DNA of 64,000 nt, taken from positions 62,001 through 126,000 of the forward strand of contig JACQFD010000028.1 of assembly GCA_016200225.1 (NCBI GenBank), given 5' to 3'. Source of the stretch: Planctomycetota bacterium. GTDB taxonomy: Bacteria > Planctomycetota > UBA1135 > JACQFD01. Below, piece after piece: positions 46,030 through 53,299 of this stretch; within the stretch, counting starts at the first letter, position 1; each line of letters opens with the position of its first letter. The notes under the pieces were generated by a model. It searched no databases and had not been told where the DNA came from. It worked only from the letters and a program-made list of their open reading frames with translations. The translations under genes were made by a program, and so were the position numbers.

Positions 46030-47520
46030 TCATCGCCGGCCGCGCGACGAGGCGGCCCACCGCGACGGTCCGCCGTGATTGTTTGCATCGCTCTGCGGCG
46101 CCGCCGCGAGCGCGCTGCGCGATCCGCCGAGATGGCGATGCACGGCCGCGAGCATCGCGACGACTTCCTCGCGTTCGCGGTCGGGCGCAACGGTAAATCC
46201 CTCGAGAAAATGAGTATCGAAATCGCCGGCGCGAAAGCGCGCGTCGCGCAGCACGCGCAGCGCGAGTGGCGCGGTCGTTTTCACGCCGCCGACGTGGAGT
46301 TCGCAGAGCGCGCGGTCGAGCCGCGCGATCGCCTGCGCGCGGTCGGCACCCCATGCAATAATCTTAGCAAGCAGCGAATCGTAATAAGGCGTGACTTCAT
46401 ATCCGCGATAAAGACCGGAGTCGACGCGGACATTCGGGCCGGCCGGTAATCTTAAATTACGAATCGTGCCGATCGAAGGAATGAAATTGCGCTCGGGATC
46501 CTCGGCATTCACGCGCACTTCGATCGCGTGTCCGCGCGGCCGCATCGACGCGCGCAAACTTAACTTTTCGCCCGACGCGACGCGCAGTTGTTCGCGCACG
46601 AGATCGCAGCCGTACGCCATCTCCGTGACGGGATGCTCCACTTGTAGTCTACAATTCATCTCCAAAAAGTAAAATTTACCATTGCTCCATAAAAATTCGA
46701 CGGTGCCCGCGTTCGTATAACCGACGGCGCGCGCCGCCTGCACGGCGCATTGTTGCATCGCTTCTCGATTTGTAGGATCGAGGATCGGCGACGGCGTTTC
46801 TTCGACTAACTTTTGATGGCGCCGCTGAATGCTACATTCGCGTTCGCCGACGGCGACGACGCTTCCGTGCGCGTCGCCCATGATTTGCACTTCGATGTGG
46901 CGCGGATGATCCAAATAACGCTCGATATAAATTCTAGGATCGTTAAATGCCGACTGCGCCTCGCCGCTCGCGGTTCGAAACGCGGCGGGCAGTTCGCGTT
47001 CGTCGCGCACCATGCGGATGCCTTTGCCGCCGCCGCCGCCGGCCGCTTTGAGCGCGACGGGAAAACCGATTTTTACAGCTTCGCGAATCGCCGCTTCCGC
47101 GTCCGCAACGGGCGTTGTGAGTCCGGGGACGACCGGCACGCGCGCGGCGACCATGGCGCTCCGCGAAGATAACTTATCGCCCATGGCGCGCATCGCCGAG
47201 GCGGGCGGGCCGATGAATATTAATTTTGCATCGGCGACGGCCTGTGAAAACGACGCCTTTTCGGAAAGGAAACCGTAGCCCGGGTGAACTGCGTCGGCGC
47301 CGGTGCGTTTGGCCGCGTCGAGAATGGCCTCGACGTTGAGATAACTCTGCGACGGCGGCGGCGGTCCCACGCGCACGGCCTCGTCGGCCATGCGGACATG
47401 GAGCGCCGTGCGATCGGGATCGCTATAAATCGCAACGGTTGCGATGCCCATTTCGCGGCACGCGCGGATCACGCGCAGCGCAATTTCACCGCGGTTCGCG
47501 ATCAGTACTTTCTTGATCAT
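46030..47520 (-). CDS. accC: Biotin carboxylase subunit of an acyl-CoA carboxylase
   Basis: 496 residues from ATG 47520 (MIKKVLIANRGEIALRVIRACREMGI). All ATP-grasp landmarks are present: HPGYGFLSEKASFSQA, the glycine-rich AAGGGGGKGIRMV, YIERYLDHPRHIEVQIMGD, ECSIQRRHQKLVEETPSP, and FYFLEMNCRLQVEHPVTE with catalytic residues. It carboxylates biotin with bicarbonate and ATP. The extra C-terminal 40 residues (from FTVAPDREREEVV) are not needed by the fold. It is followed by the carrier gene. The symbol accC is by similarity; it may belong to a propionyl-CoA type complex. A divergent TM2 gene starts 125 bp upstream. Confidence 0.93.
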   Translation of the reverse strand: MIKKVLIANRGEIALRVIRACREMGIATVAIYSDPDRTALHVRMADEAVRVGPPPPSQSYLNVEAILDAAKRTGADAVHPGYGFLSEKASFSQAVADAKLIFIGPPASAMRAMGDKLSSRSAMVAARVPVVPGLTTPVADAEAAIREAVKIGFPVALKAAGGGGGKGIRMVRDERELPAAFRTASGEAQSAFNDPRIYIERYLDHPRHIEVQIMGDAHGSVVAVGERECSIQRRHQKLVEETPSPILDPTNREAMQQCAVQAARAVGYTNAGTVEFLWSNGKFYFLEMNCRLQVEHPVTEMAYGCDLVREQLRVASGEKLSLRASMRPRGHAIEVRVNAEDPERNFIPSIGTIRNLRLPAGPNVRVDSGLYRGYEVTPYYDSLLAKIIAWGADRAQAIARLDRALCELHVGGVKTTAPLALRVLRDARFRAGDFDTHFLEGFTVAPDREREEVVAMLAAVHRHLGGSRSALAAAPQSDANNHGGPSRWAASSRGRR

Positions 47521-47645
47521 CGGACCGCCGATCCTACGCCCGCGCATCCATGGAATCGCGCGCGATTTCTTGCGGCGGCGGGCGCTTTTTGATACACACG
47601 CCGCCCCGTCTTTTCATCCGGCGCAAACATATTTGTAGTTGAACC

Positions 47646-48068
47646 ATGGTTTGTCCCCAGTGCGGCAGAGCCCTGAATAGTAACATTGCAACGTGTCCCG
47701 GATGCGGCTCCGCGGTGGAACCGCAAGCAGGCGCGGCGCCACGCGCGACGATCGGCGGATTTCCGCCGCCGCCGCGGGCATCGAATGACGCCAAGACGGA
47801 ACCGGATGCGGCCGCTGTCGCCGATTTTGCCGGACGCAAAGTCGCTGCCGGGATTTGCGGGATCCTGCTCGGCGCCCTCGGCGTGCACAAATTCATACTC
47901 GGACTCACGACGCCGGGGATCATTATGCTACTGATCACGATTCTGACGTGCGGATTCGCGGGGCCGCTGATGCACGTGATCGGGTTGGTCGAGGGAATTA
48001 TATATTTAACAAAATCGAACGCCGATTTTTATAAAACGTACGCCGTCGAAAAGAAAGGTTGGTTTTAG
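47646..48068 (+). CDS. Zinc-ribbon TM2 domain membrane protein
   Basis: 140 residues. The N terminus is a zinc ribbon: CPQC (residues 3-6) and CPGC (17-20). A Pro/Ala-rich linker follows, then the TM2 domain with two membrane spans (about 66-110): KVAAGICGILLGALGVHKFILG, and IIMLLITILTCGFAGPLMHVIGLVEGIIYL. The G-x-H-x-F-Y-L-G-like turn (GVHKFILG) is diagnostic. Function in bacteria is unknown. It is followed 14 bp later by a strong terminator, so it is a monocistronic unit divergent from the carboxylase operon. Confidence 0.9.
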   Translation: MVCPQCGRALNSNIATCPGCGSAVEPQAGAAPRATIGGFPPPPRASNDAKTEPDAAAVADFAGRKVAAGICGILLGALGVHKFILGLTTPGIIMLLITILTCGFAGPLMHVIGLVEGIIYLTKSNADFYKTYAVEKKGWF

Positions 48069-48081
48069 ATTATCTTCGCGC

Positions 48082-48117
48082 AAAAAAAAGAGCCGGGAGA
48101 ACCCGGCTCTTTTTTTT
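48082..48117. terminator. Bidirectional Rho-independent terminator
   Basis: A perfect inverted repeat with stem AAGAGCCGGG/CCCGGCTCTT flanked by eight A (48082-48089) and eight or more T (48110-48117), loop AGAA (48098-48101). It lies between the convergent TM2 gene and the thioredoxin-like gene and should stop both. Confidence 0.93.
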
Positions 48118-48132
48118 ATCAAATCGCCGATG

Positions 48133-48927
48133 CTATTTATTTGCCGGCGACGCTTTCGAGGGTTTCTTTTCTTCGCGCTTCATCGAGTTTGCATAGATTT
48201 CCCGGACCGACTTCGACAGATCGGCGCCCTCGGCCTTCAATTGGTCGACGCGCGCCTTCGCCTGTTCCGCCTGCGATTCGGTCATGGCGGGTTTCTTGGT
48301 GGCATTTTCGGCGGTTTTCATCCGGTCGGATAATTTATCGATTTGCGAAAGGAAAAATTGAACCCGCCGGATCACATCGAATAAATTACTCTTAAATTCA
48401 TGTTTGATGTTCGACGCCATGAGATCGGCCACTTTTCCCGGCGAAAAATGTTCATTTACTTTTCCCTCGAGTTTTCCATCCGTATTAAACACGAAAAAGG
48501 AGGGATTCCTGTCGTCGCCGAGAACTTTCGCCAGCTTTTCGTCCACCGCGCTCCATGCCGTTTTGTAGCGTCTGAAGAACTTCGTGCCGATCATCACGCG
48601 CTCGTCGCGGAGGACAACATCCTTAATATTAAGATTGTCCGCTTCATATTTCTTGTCGGGATTCTCGACAAATAGTAAAATCGGCAGGTTTGCGTCGCCC
48701 GCGCCGAGAAGAGTATATATACTATTCTTGTCGACTTCCTTGAAGACGCCATAGCCCTCTTTGGGCGTCTGTTTCGGCGATGGATTTGCCCAATCGATAT
48801 TCAACTCCGCCAGACCGGCGGGGCTACGACTGCTGCATCACTGCGCCGTTGCCTGTGAATGAACGAAAAAAGCCGCGGTGGCGATCGTGACCGCGATGGT
48901 CGCGCCCTGTTTGAAGAGGCTGTTCAT
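48133..48927 (-). CDS. Secreted thioredoxin-like protein with an in-frame TGA, candidate selenoprotein
   Basis: ATG 48927 opens a frame with a good signal peptide (MNSLFKQGATIAVTIATAAFFVHSQATAQ). Codon 30 is TGA (48840-48838). The same frame then continues without a further stop for 235 codons to 48133: TGC, SSRSPAGLAELNIDWANPSPKQ, then a thioredoxin-like fold (LPILLFVENP, PSFFVFNTDGKLEG) and a charged helical end. An internal TTG at 48804 could start the rest alone, but that product would lack export. If TGA is read as selenocysteine the mature protein would begin with a Q-U-C triplet. The expected CxxC at the usual thioredoxin position is absent. Alternatives are a nonsense mutation or an assembly error. 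Confidence 0.55.
48807..48821 (-). promoter_or_regulatory. Candidate bacterial SECIS hairpin downstream of the in-frame TGA
   Basis: Read on the minus strand, 16 nt after the TGA comes CCGCC-GGTCT-GGCGG: a perfect 5-bp GC stem with a 5-nt loop. The loop begins 21 nt after TGA and starts with GG followed by T, with GGT and CTG as codons in frame. The E. coli fdhF element has a GGUC loop 18 nt after its UGA, also as GGT CTG. Loop distance, stem length and the leading G fit the published bacterial SECIS consensus as I recall it. A chance GC hairpin is possible in this genome. Confidence 0.45.
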
Positions 48928-49127
48928 GGTTTTTGAACGTCTACGCGGAACTCGCCGCGTGGAATGGGTATCCGAAAAACTAGCGCGGGCGGGCCGATTC
49001 CGCAACGAAATCCTACGCCGCAAGGACGTTGGGGACCCGTGTCCTCGGAACAGCTTGGGCGGGGAATCGAGGATCGGCGCGGCGCGAATGCTTTCAATGC
49101 GACCTCTATCGCTAAGAATGGCCGATT
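48928..49127. other. Intergenic region upstream of the candidate selenoprotein gene
   Basis: About 200 bp without a believable gene, separating the GyrI-like gene from the TGA-containing gene on the same strand. It contains a short imperfect palindrome near 49030-49045 (GGGGACCCGTGTCC), which recalls the GGGGACG element at 36733. No Shine-Dalgarno sequence is obvious before ATG 48927. Confidence 0.3.
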
Positions 49128-49595
49128 TTAATTTATTTTCAGCGGACGATACAATTCCGTTCGCCAAGCCGCCGGATTGGGATCGGTTTCCGGACCCACA
49201 GTATAACATTCCCACATGTTCGCGGCCGGCTTGTGCCCCTCCGTTTTAACCCAAGTATCAAATTCGTCCCAGGCGCCGAAGAGACCTTCATAATCGCCGT
49301 GAAATACTGTTTTTGCGACCGTCGCGGCGGGCAATTGCCCGGGGATCACTCGACCGGCCGGCTTGATCGGAACTGTTATGGGAATGCCAATATCTAAATC
49401 GTAGATTCCGGGATCCATCCGATGGTGATAGGTATACCACGCGCCGGCGGGTTTGATGCCCTGCGCGGCCAATGTTGCAAATAACTCCTGGATCCCCGGC
49501 CCCATGACATTGCGAATCTCCGATTTCGGAATCGTAATTCGAATGACGGCGGCGGATTGGGCGGCGACTTTTGTTATATGCGGTTTGTCGATCAT
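49128..49595 (-). CDS. GyrI-like small-molecule-binding protein
   Basis: 155 residues, a stand-alone GyrI-like (AraC effector-binding, SHS2-type) domain: VIRITIPKSEIRNVMGPGIQELFATLAAQGIKPAG, YTYHHRMDPGIYDLDIGIPI, VFHGDYEGLFGAWDEFDTWVKTEGHKP and WECYTVGPETDPNPAAWRTELYRPL. Stand-alone members bind or hydrolyse small molecules or inhibit gyrase; a single role cannot be assigned. Its start region and first ten codons (MIDKPHITKV) lie in a 40-bp sequence repeated exactly upstream of the next gene. It is co-directional with the FGE-domain gene. Confidence 0.85.
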   Translation of the reverse strand: MIDKPHITKVAAQSAAVIRITIPKSEIRNVMGPGIQELFATLAAQGIKPAGAWYTYHHRMDPGIYDLDIGIPITVPIKPAGRVIPGQLPAATVAKTVFHGDYEGLFGAWDEFDTWVKTEGHKPAANMWECYTVGPETDPNPAAWRTELYRPLKIN

Positions 49596-49604
49596 GGGGG
49601 GAGT
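49565..49604. repeat. 40-bp direct repeat, copy 1 (start region of the GyrI-like gene)
   Basis: Identical base for base to 51049-51088. It covers the ACTCCCCCC leader, the start codon and the first ten codons of the GyrI-like gene (minus strand). The two copies bracket the FGE-domain gene and 80 bp after it, so a block of about 1484 bp lies between equivalent points. Confidence 0.9.
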
Positions 49605-49685
49605 GTAGCGGCATGCCCCGGTGTCTGCCCAACGATTTTGCGCGAAAAAGCCGTCTTGAAGATTAATATAAAATCAAGCTCGATG

Positions 49686-51047
49686 CTAAGGATTGCGCAC
49701 GACTCGAATTCCGCGTGACGGGTAACTCTCCTCCGGTCTGACATGTGCGCGACATGAATTCCGAATCAACCGCGCGTCGGAGCTATACGAACCGCCGCGA
49801 ACGACGCGCTCGATTCCGGACGGCGGACCGGTTGGATCGCTCACTCCCTTCGCGTATTCGTTATATCCGGAAATCGAATACCAATCGGAGCACCACTCTT
49901 CAAGATTCCCGAACATATCAAATAGACCAAGGCCGTTCGGCGCCTTCATTCCCACACGATGCACGCCGGAAAAACGGGTATTGCCCATATACCAGGCGAC
50001 ATCATTTAATTCACTGCAACGACTTGAAGTGTCAGTTCCCATCGCGCGACATGCATACTCCCACTCGGCCTCCGTCGGCAATCGCATGCCCGGAACCTTC
50101 GCAAGCCACTGTTGTGCGTTATTCCAGCTAATATTAGATTTTGGCATTCCAAGCGAATTCGACTTCCCCACGACTTGCAATACCCAAAGCCATTCGCTTA
50201 CTTGCACTTCGAAGCGGCCCATGTAGAATGGTTTTGTAATGATTACTTTGTGTCGCGGGATTTCCGATGTCTGCGCATCCGCGTCCTCTTGGATCGCGCC
50301 TTGTATGAATTCTCCATTCGGAACCAATATGAACTCGATCCTTGACTGCCTGTCGCGAACTCTCCACGGAAGGCCGGATTTTATGATTGCGTTTCGAATG
50401 GTTATGTCTTGAATAATATTAGGATCAGGGTCTCGTTGTAATATTTCCGCCCAAGAAAGCGGGCCACCGTTTGGAAGCAGGGCGGAGGCATTCGGTTTCG
50501 CGTCGGACTCGTCCTTGCCCAGGTTCGTGCTTGGATCTTTAACAAGCACATCGTCAAGCGCGCGACGAATGAGATCGATTTCGCTTACATCGAGATCAAA
50601 GCATTTTCCAATTGGAAAAGAATGGTCAAGCGGTTCGGCAATGGTTATATTGGAATAGATCTGTAGTGTTCCGATCCTATATGCGAGGACGCGCCGGACC
50701 GCATGCTTCATAAACTCATCGAATCGTTTCAAATCAGATTCGGCGACTCGACAATCAAAACTCGTCGAACCATTTTGTTCAAAGACCTTTGCCCGTTTAA
50801 TCGAGAACGGCACAAATTCTCCAAGCGGCTCCTCAGCCGGTTTGCTCTGTGCATTTAAGTTATCAAATCGCCGTTCCTTCGGAATATTTAGACTCACGGA
50901 AAGACTAACAATCGGATAGGGTCGCGCCGGTCGGCTGTGCTCCGCCGCTTGCGACTCCGGACGCGCCTTCGAATCGCACGCCGACAGAGCCATCATGCAA
51001 CCGAAGACCCACGCGGACGAGATGGTATTAATAATCGCTTTTCTCAT
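49686..51047 (-). CDS. Lipoprotein with C-terminal FGE-sulfatase (SUMF1/EgtB-like) domain
   Basis: 453 residues. The lipoprotein signal is AIINTISSAWVFGCMMALSAC (C24). Residues about 50-210 form an unrecognised domain. Residues about 240-453 are an FGE-sulfatase domain: FILVPNGEFIQGA, MRLPTEAEWEYACRA, GNLEEWCSDWYS, VRGGSYSSDARLIRNSCRA and the final RGIRVVRNP. Such domains in FGE oxidise a sulfatase cysteine, but many family members only bind ligands or are toxin-like or sensor parts. No sulfatase gene is in the window. Its ATG overlaps, as ATGA, the stop of an 11-codon duplicated leader frame. Codon use is a little more AT-rich than its neighbours, suggesting late arrival. Confidence 0.85.
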   Translation of the reverse strand: MRKAIINTISSAWVFGCMMALSACDSKARPESQAAEHSRPARPYPIVSLSVSLNIPKERRFDNLNAQSKPAEEPLGEFVPFSIKRAKVFEQNGSTSFDCRVAESDLKRFDEFMKHAVRRVLAYRIGTLQIYSNITIAEPLDHSFPIGKCFDLDVSEIDLIRRALDDVLVKDPSTNLGKDESDAKPNASALLPNGGPLSWAEILQRDPDPNIIQDITIRNAIIKSGLPWRVRDRQSRIEFILVPNGEFIQGAIQEDADAQTSEIPRHKVIITKPFYMGRFEVQVSEWLWVLQVVGKSNSLGMPKSNISWNNAQQWLAKVPGMRLPTEAEWEYACRAMGTDTSSRCSELNDVAWYMGNTRFSGVHRVGMKAPNGLGLFDMFGNLEEWCSDWYSISGYNEYAKGVSDPTGPPSGIERVVRGGSYSSDARLIRNSCRAHVRPEESYPSRGIRVVRNP

Positions 51048-51079
51048 TCGACTTTTGTTATATGCGGTTTGTCGATCAT
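51044..51079 (-). other. 11-codon leader frame (MIDKPHITKVE) made by the duplication
   Basis: The second repeat copy reproduces the first ten codons of the GyrI-like gene, then reads one GAA and stops at TGA 51046-51044, which overlaps the FGE-domain start (ATGA). If translated it would couple ribosomes onto the downstream gene. It is not expected to have its own function. Confidence 0.55.
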
Positions 51080-51088
51080 GGGGGGAGT
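51049..51088. repeat. 40-bp direct repeat, copy 2 (upstream of the FGE-domain gene)
   Basis: Exact copy of 49565-49604, here immediately upstream of the FGE-domain gene. Outside these limits similarity fades within about ten bases (AGTGTAGCGG against AGTACGCGG). It looks like the scar of an insertion or tandem duplication that placed the lipoprotein gene behind an existing leader. Confidence 0.9.
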
Positions 51089-51125
51089 ACGCGGTTGGAT
51101 GCGCGGATTCGCGTAAATAACGACT

Positions 51126-52523
51126 TTATTTGAGCGGTTCCGCATGCACAAGCAATTTTGACTCGCGGATTAACTGTTCCAATCGGGCGATCGTCGGCGC
51201 CGCGAGCAGTACGACGTCCAGGCCGCGGGCACGTCCCTGCAATTCCACAATTTCGCCGCGCCGAAGCGCGGATTCGATCTCCGCAATCGGTTTTGGATAT
51301 AAATCATCGAAACCCGCGACGGAATCCCGGTCGGCGTGATCGAGAGCGAACATAAATATTAACCGCGAACCCGGCGCGGCGCGATCGAGCAATTGTTTGT
51401 AATGATCTTTTGTATGATTGGTCGCATATATCAATTTTTCTCCGCGCGCGCGCGCGACGTCGCCCAGGACCGCATACGCGGGTCCCGCGCAAAACCAACC
51501 TTTCTCCCGCTGCAGTCGCGCCGCGTCGAGTTCGCGCAGGACGCGCCACGCGTCGAGCGCGCGCGGGAGAAAAGTATCCATTGTCTGATTCGTATCATCG
51601 AGCGATTCGCGCAAGAGCGGGCGAAGCGCGAGGCCAAACCGCCGGCAGCGCGCGGGACCGTCGTCGAGCCCCATATTATTGTTGATATTCTGTGCGACCG
51701 ACGCCGACAGCGGATCGGCGTCCTCCTTCGGATGATACAAACCCGGGCTCAGCGCATACGCTATCCCTTCATTCAGCGTCTCGAAGTCGAGCGATTTTTC
51801 GCGTTCGAGAATTGAATACAACTTTTTTTCCTGTAATTTAACAAAAGCATGCATCGCTTCATGTAACAGTGTCGGAAACGCGTCGTACGCGCGCGGCAAT
51901 TCGATCGTCAATCGATCTCCGTTGTATCCGCCCCCGAAGTCGCGATCGGACGGATTTGCAAATAAATAGACGGGAACGGTTACTTTCGCGCCGCCGCAGA
52001 ACCGAGATATTTTTGTAGCAAACGCTTGGATCTCGACTTTCGACGCGACGAGCAGGTCGCGAAACGCCTCGAGTCTCGGACGATCCGACTCGAAAAGTCT
52101 TTCGATACGGTCTTTAAAGTGGTTCAATACAGATCGTTCGACAGTGCCCTGATCTTTTGTTATGTAATTGCGCGAGATCCCTTCGGCGATCGCACCGTCG
52201 AGATCGAGCGAAGTGTAAAAAGTCTGTTCCAGCCCGCTCCCCCACGGTTTCGTTTCGCGAATTTTTTTGTGCGCTTCGAGCATTTCCCTATCTGTAACTT
52301 GAAACGCGCCGTTCGCATCTGTAAACATCGGCCGGTATTGCGAATGACAGTACGGACTCCATTCCGAAATCTGATCGACAACATGAAACAGATGCGCCGT
52401 TCGCGAAATATAAACTTCAAGTCGCAGCGATTCGGCGTCGACGACGACAGGACGGCTGGTCGCGCTCTGAGCCAGCGATAGCGAGCCAACGATCGTCAGG
52501 ACAAGGTGGGCGCGTAATTGCAT
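51126..52523 (-). CDS. Secreted HExxH metallopeptidase-like protein
   Basis: 465 residues with a signal peptide (MQLRAHLVLTIVGSLSLAQSA). The zinc site is HEAMH at 221-225 in FPTLLHEAMHAFVKL, with E252 in TLNEGIAYALS as the likely third ligand, a gluzincin spacing. The C-terminal 150 residues (from CAGPAYAVLGDVARARG) may form a second domain. It differs in sequence from the peptidase at 30004. Substrate unknown; probably acts outside the cytosol. Its stop is 38 bp from the repeat leader of the next gene. Confidence 0.78.
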   Translation of the reverse strand: MQLRAHLVLTIVGSLSLAQSATSRPVVVDAESLRLEVYISRTAHLFHVVDQISEWSPYCHSQYRPMFTDANGAFQVTDREMLEAHKKIRETKPWGSGLEQTFYTSLDLDGAIAEGISRNYITKDQGTVERSVLNHFKDRIERLFESDRPRLEAFRDLLVASKVEIQAFATKISRFCGGAKVTVPVYLFANPSDRDFGGGYNGDRLTIELPRAYDAFPTLLHEAMHAFVKLQEKKLYSILEREKSLDFETLNEGIAYALSPGLYHPKEDADPLSASVAQNINNNMGLDDGPARCRRFGLALRPLLRESLDDTNQTMDTFLPRALDAWRVLRELDAARLQREKGWFCAGPAYAVLGDVARARGEKLIYATNHTKDHYKQLLDRAAPGSRLIFMFALDHADRDSVAGFDDLYPKPIAEIESALRRGEIVELQGRARGLDVVLLAAPTIARLEQLIRESKLLVHAEPLK

Positions 52524-52615
52524 GATCAGATGTACAATTTGAACGGCGGCGATTCGATGTTACCCCGCAACGAATCGCCGAAACTGAAAATTCACCCCGC
52601 AAATACCCCCGTATC

Positions 52616-53209
52616 ATGCCCGACACTCTCCCCCGAATCTATCTAATCCGTCACGGCGAAACAGCGTGGTCGATCAGCGGCCAGCACACGGGCGGCACCG
52701 ACATCGAGTTGACCGAACAGGGCGAGCGGAACGCGCGGATGATCGGCACGCGCCTCAAATCGTTAGTATTCGAAGCTGTGTACACCAGCTCGCTTCAGCG
52801 CGCGACCAAGACGTGCGAACTCGCGGGTCTCGGCGGACAGGCGATCGTCGAACAGGATTTGGTCGAGTGGGACTACGGCGAATATGAAGGTGTGCGCACG
52901 AGCGACATCCGCAAGGCGCGCCCGAATTGGAATATTTTTCAAGACGGATGTCCGGGCGGCGAGTCGCCCGCGCAAATATCAAAACGCGCGGATCGAATTG
53001 TTATACAAATAAAATCCCACGGTGGAAACGTCGCGCTGTTCGCCCACGGCCATTTTCTAAGAGTACTCACCGCCCGATGGATCGGTCTGCCCGTGGCGGG
53101 AGCGCAGCGGTTTTTGTTAAATACGGCGTCGATCAGTATCCTCGGATTCGAACATAACAATCGCGAAGAGCCCGTGATCGCCGGATGGAACGAGTGCGTG
53201 CAGGGGTAG
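52616..53209 (+). CDS. Histidine phosphatase (phosphoglycerate mutase-like)
   Basis: 197 residues with the RHG phosphatase core: IYLIRHGETAWSISGQHTG at residues 8-26 (His14 is the nucleophile), SSLQRATKTCELAG, EWDYGEYEG and VALFAHGHFLRVLTARWIGL with the second catalytic His. No export signal. The family covers phosphoglycerate mutases, cobalamin phosphatases and sugar phosphatases; GESPAQISKRADRI fits general phosphatases rather than the glycolytic enzyme. The gene stands alone between divergent and downstream secreted-protein genes. Confidence 0.92.
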   Translation: MPDTLPRIYLIRHGETAWSISGQHTGGTDIELTEQGERNARMIGTRLKSLVFEAVYTSSLQRATKTCELAGLGGQAIVEQDLVEWDYGEYEGVRTSDIRKARPNWNIFQDGCPGGESPAQISKRADRIVIQIKSHGGNVALFAHGHFLRVLTARWIGLPVAGAQRFLLNTASISILGFEHNNREEPVIAGWNECVQG

Positions 53210-53299
53210 AAGTCGTTCGGCGGCGACGGGCATCGCCGAATTGTGAATTACGATTGCGCTCGGCGTGACAAAAACGGAACGCCCGGCTAAAACTGGGGC

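Noticed and set aside
45984..46190. N-terminal extension of the biotin carrier gene
   Set aside because: Overlaps the biotin carboxylase end and is Arg-rich; ATG 45983 starts the recognisable domain.
48878..49249. 123-codon plus-strand frame over the start of the candidate selenoprotein gene
   Set aside because: Antisense to the signal-peptide region and the GyrI-like gene end; no family features.
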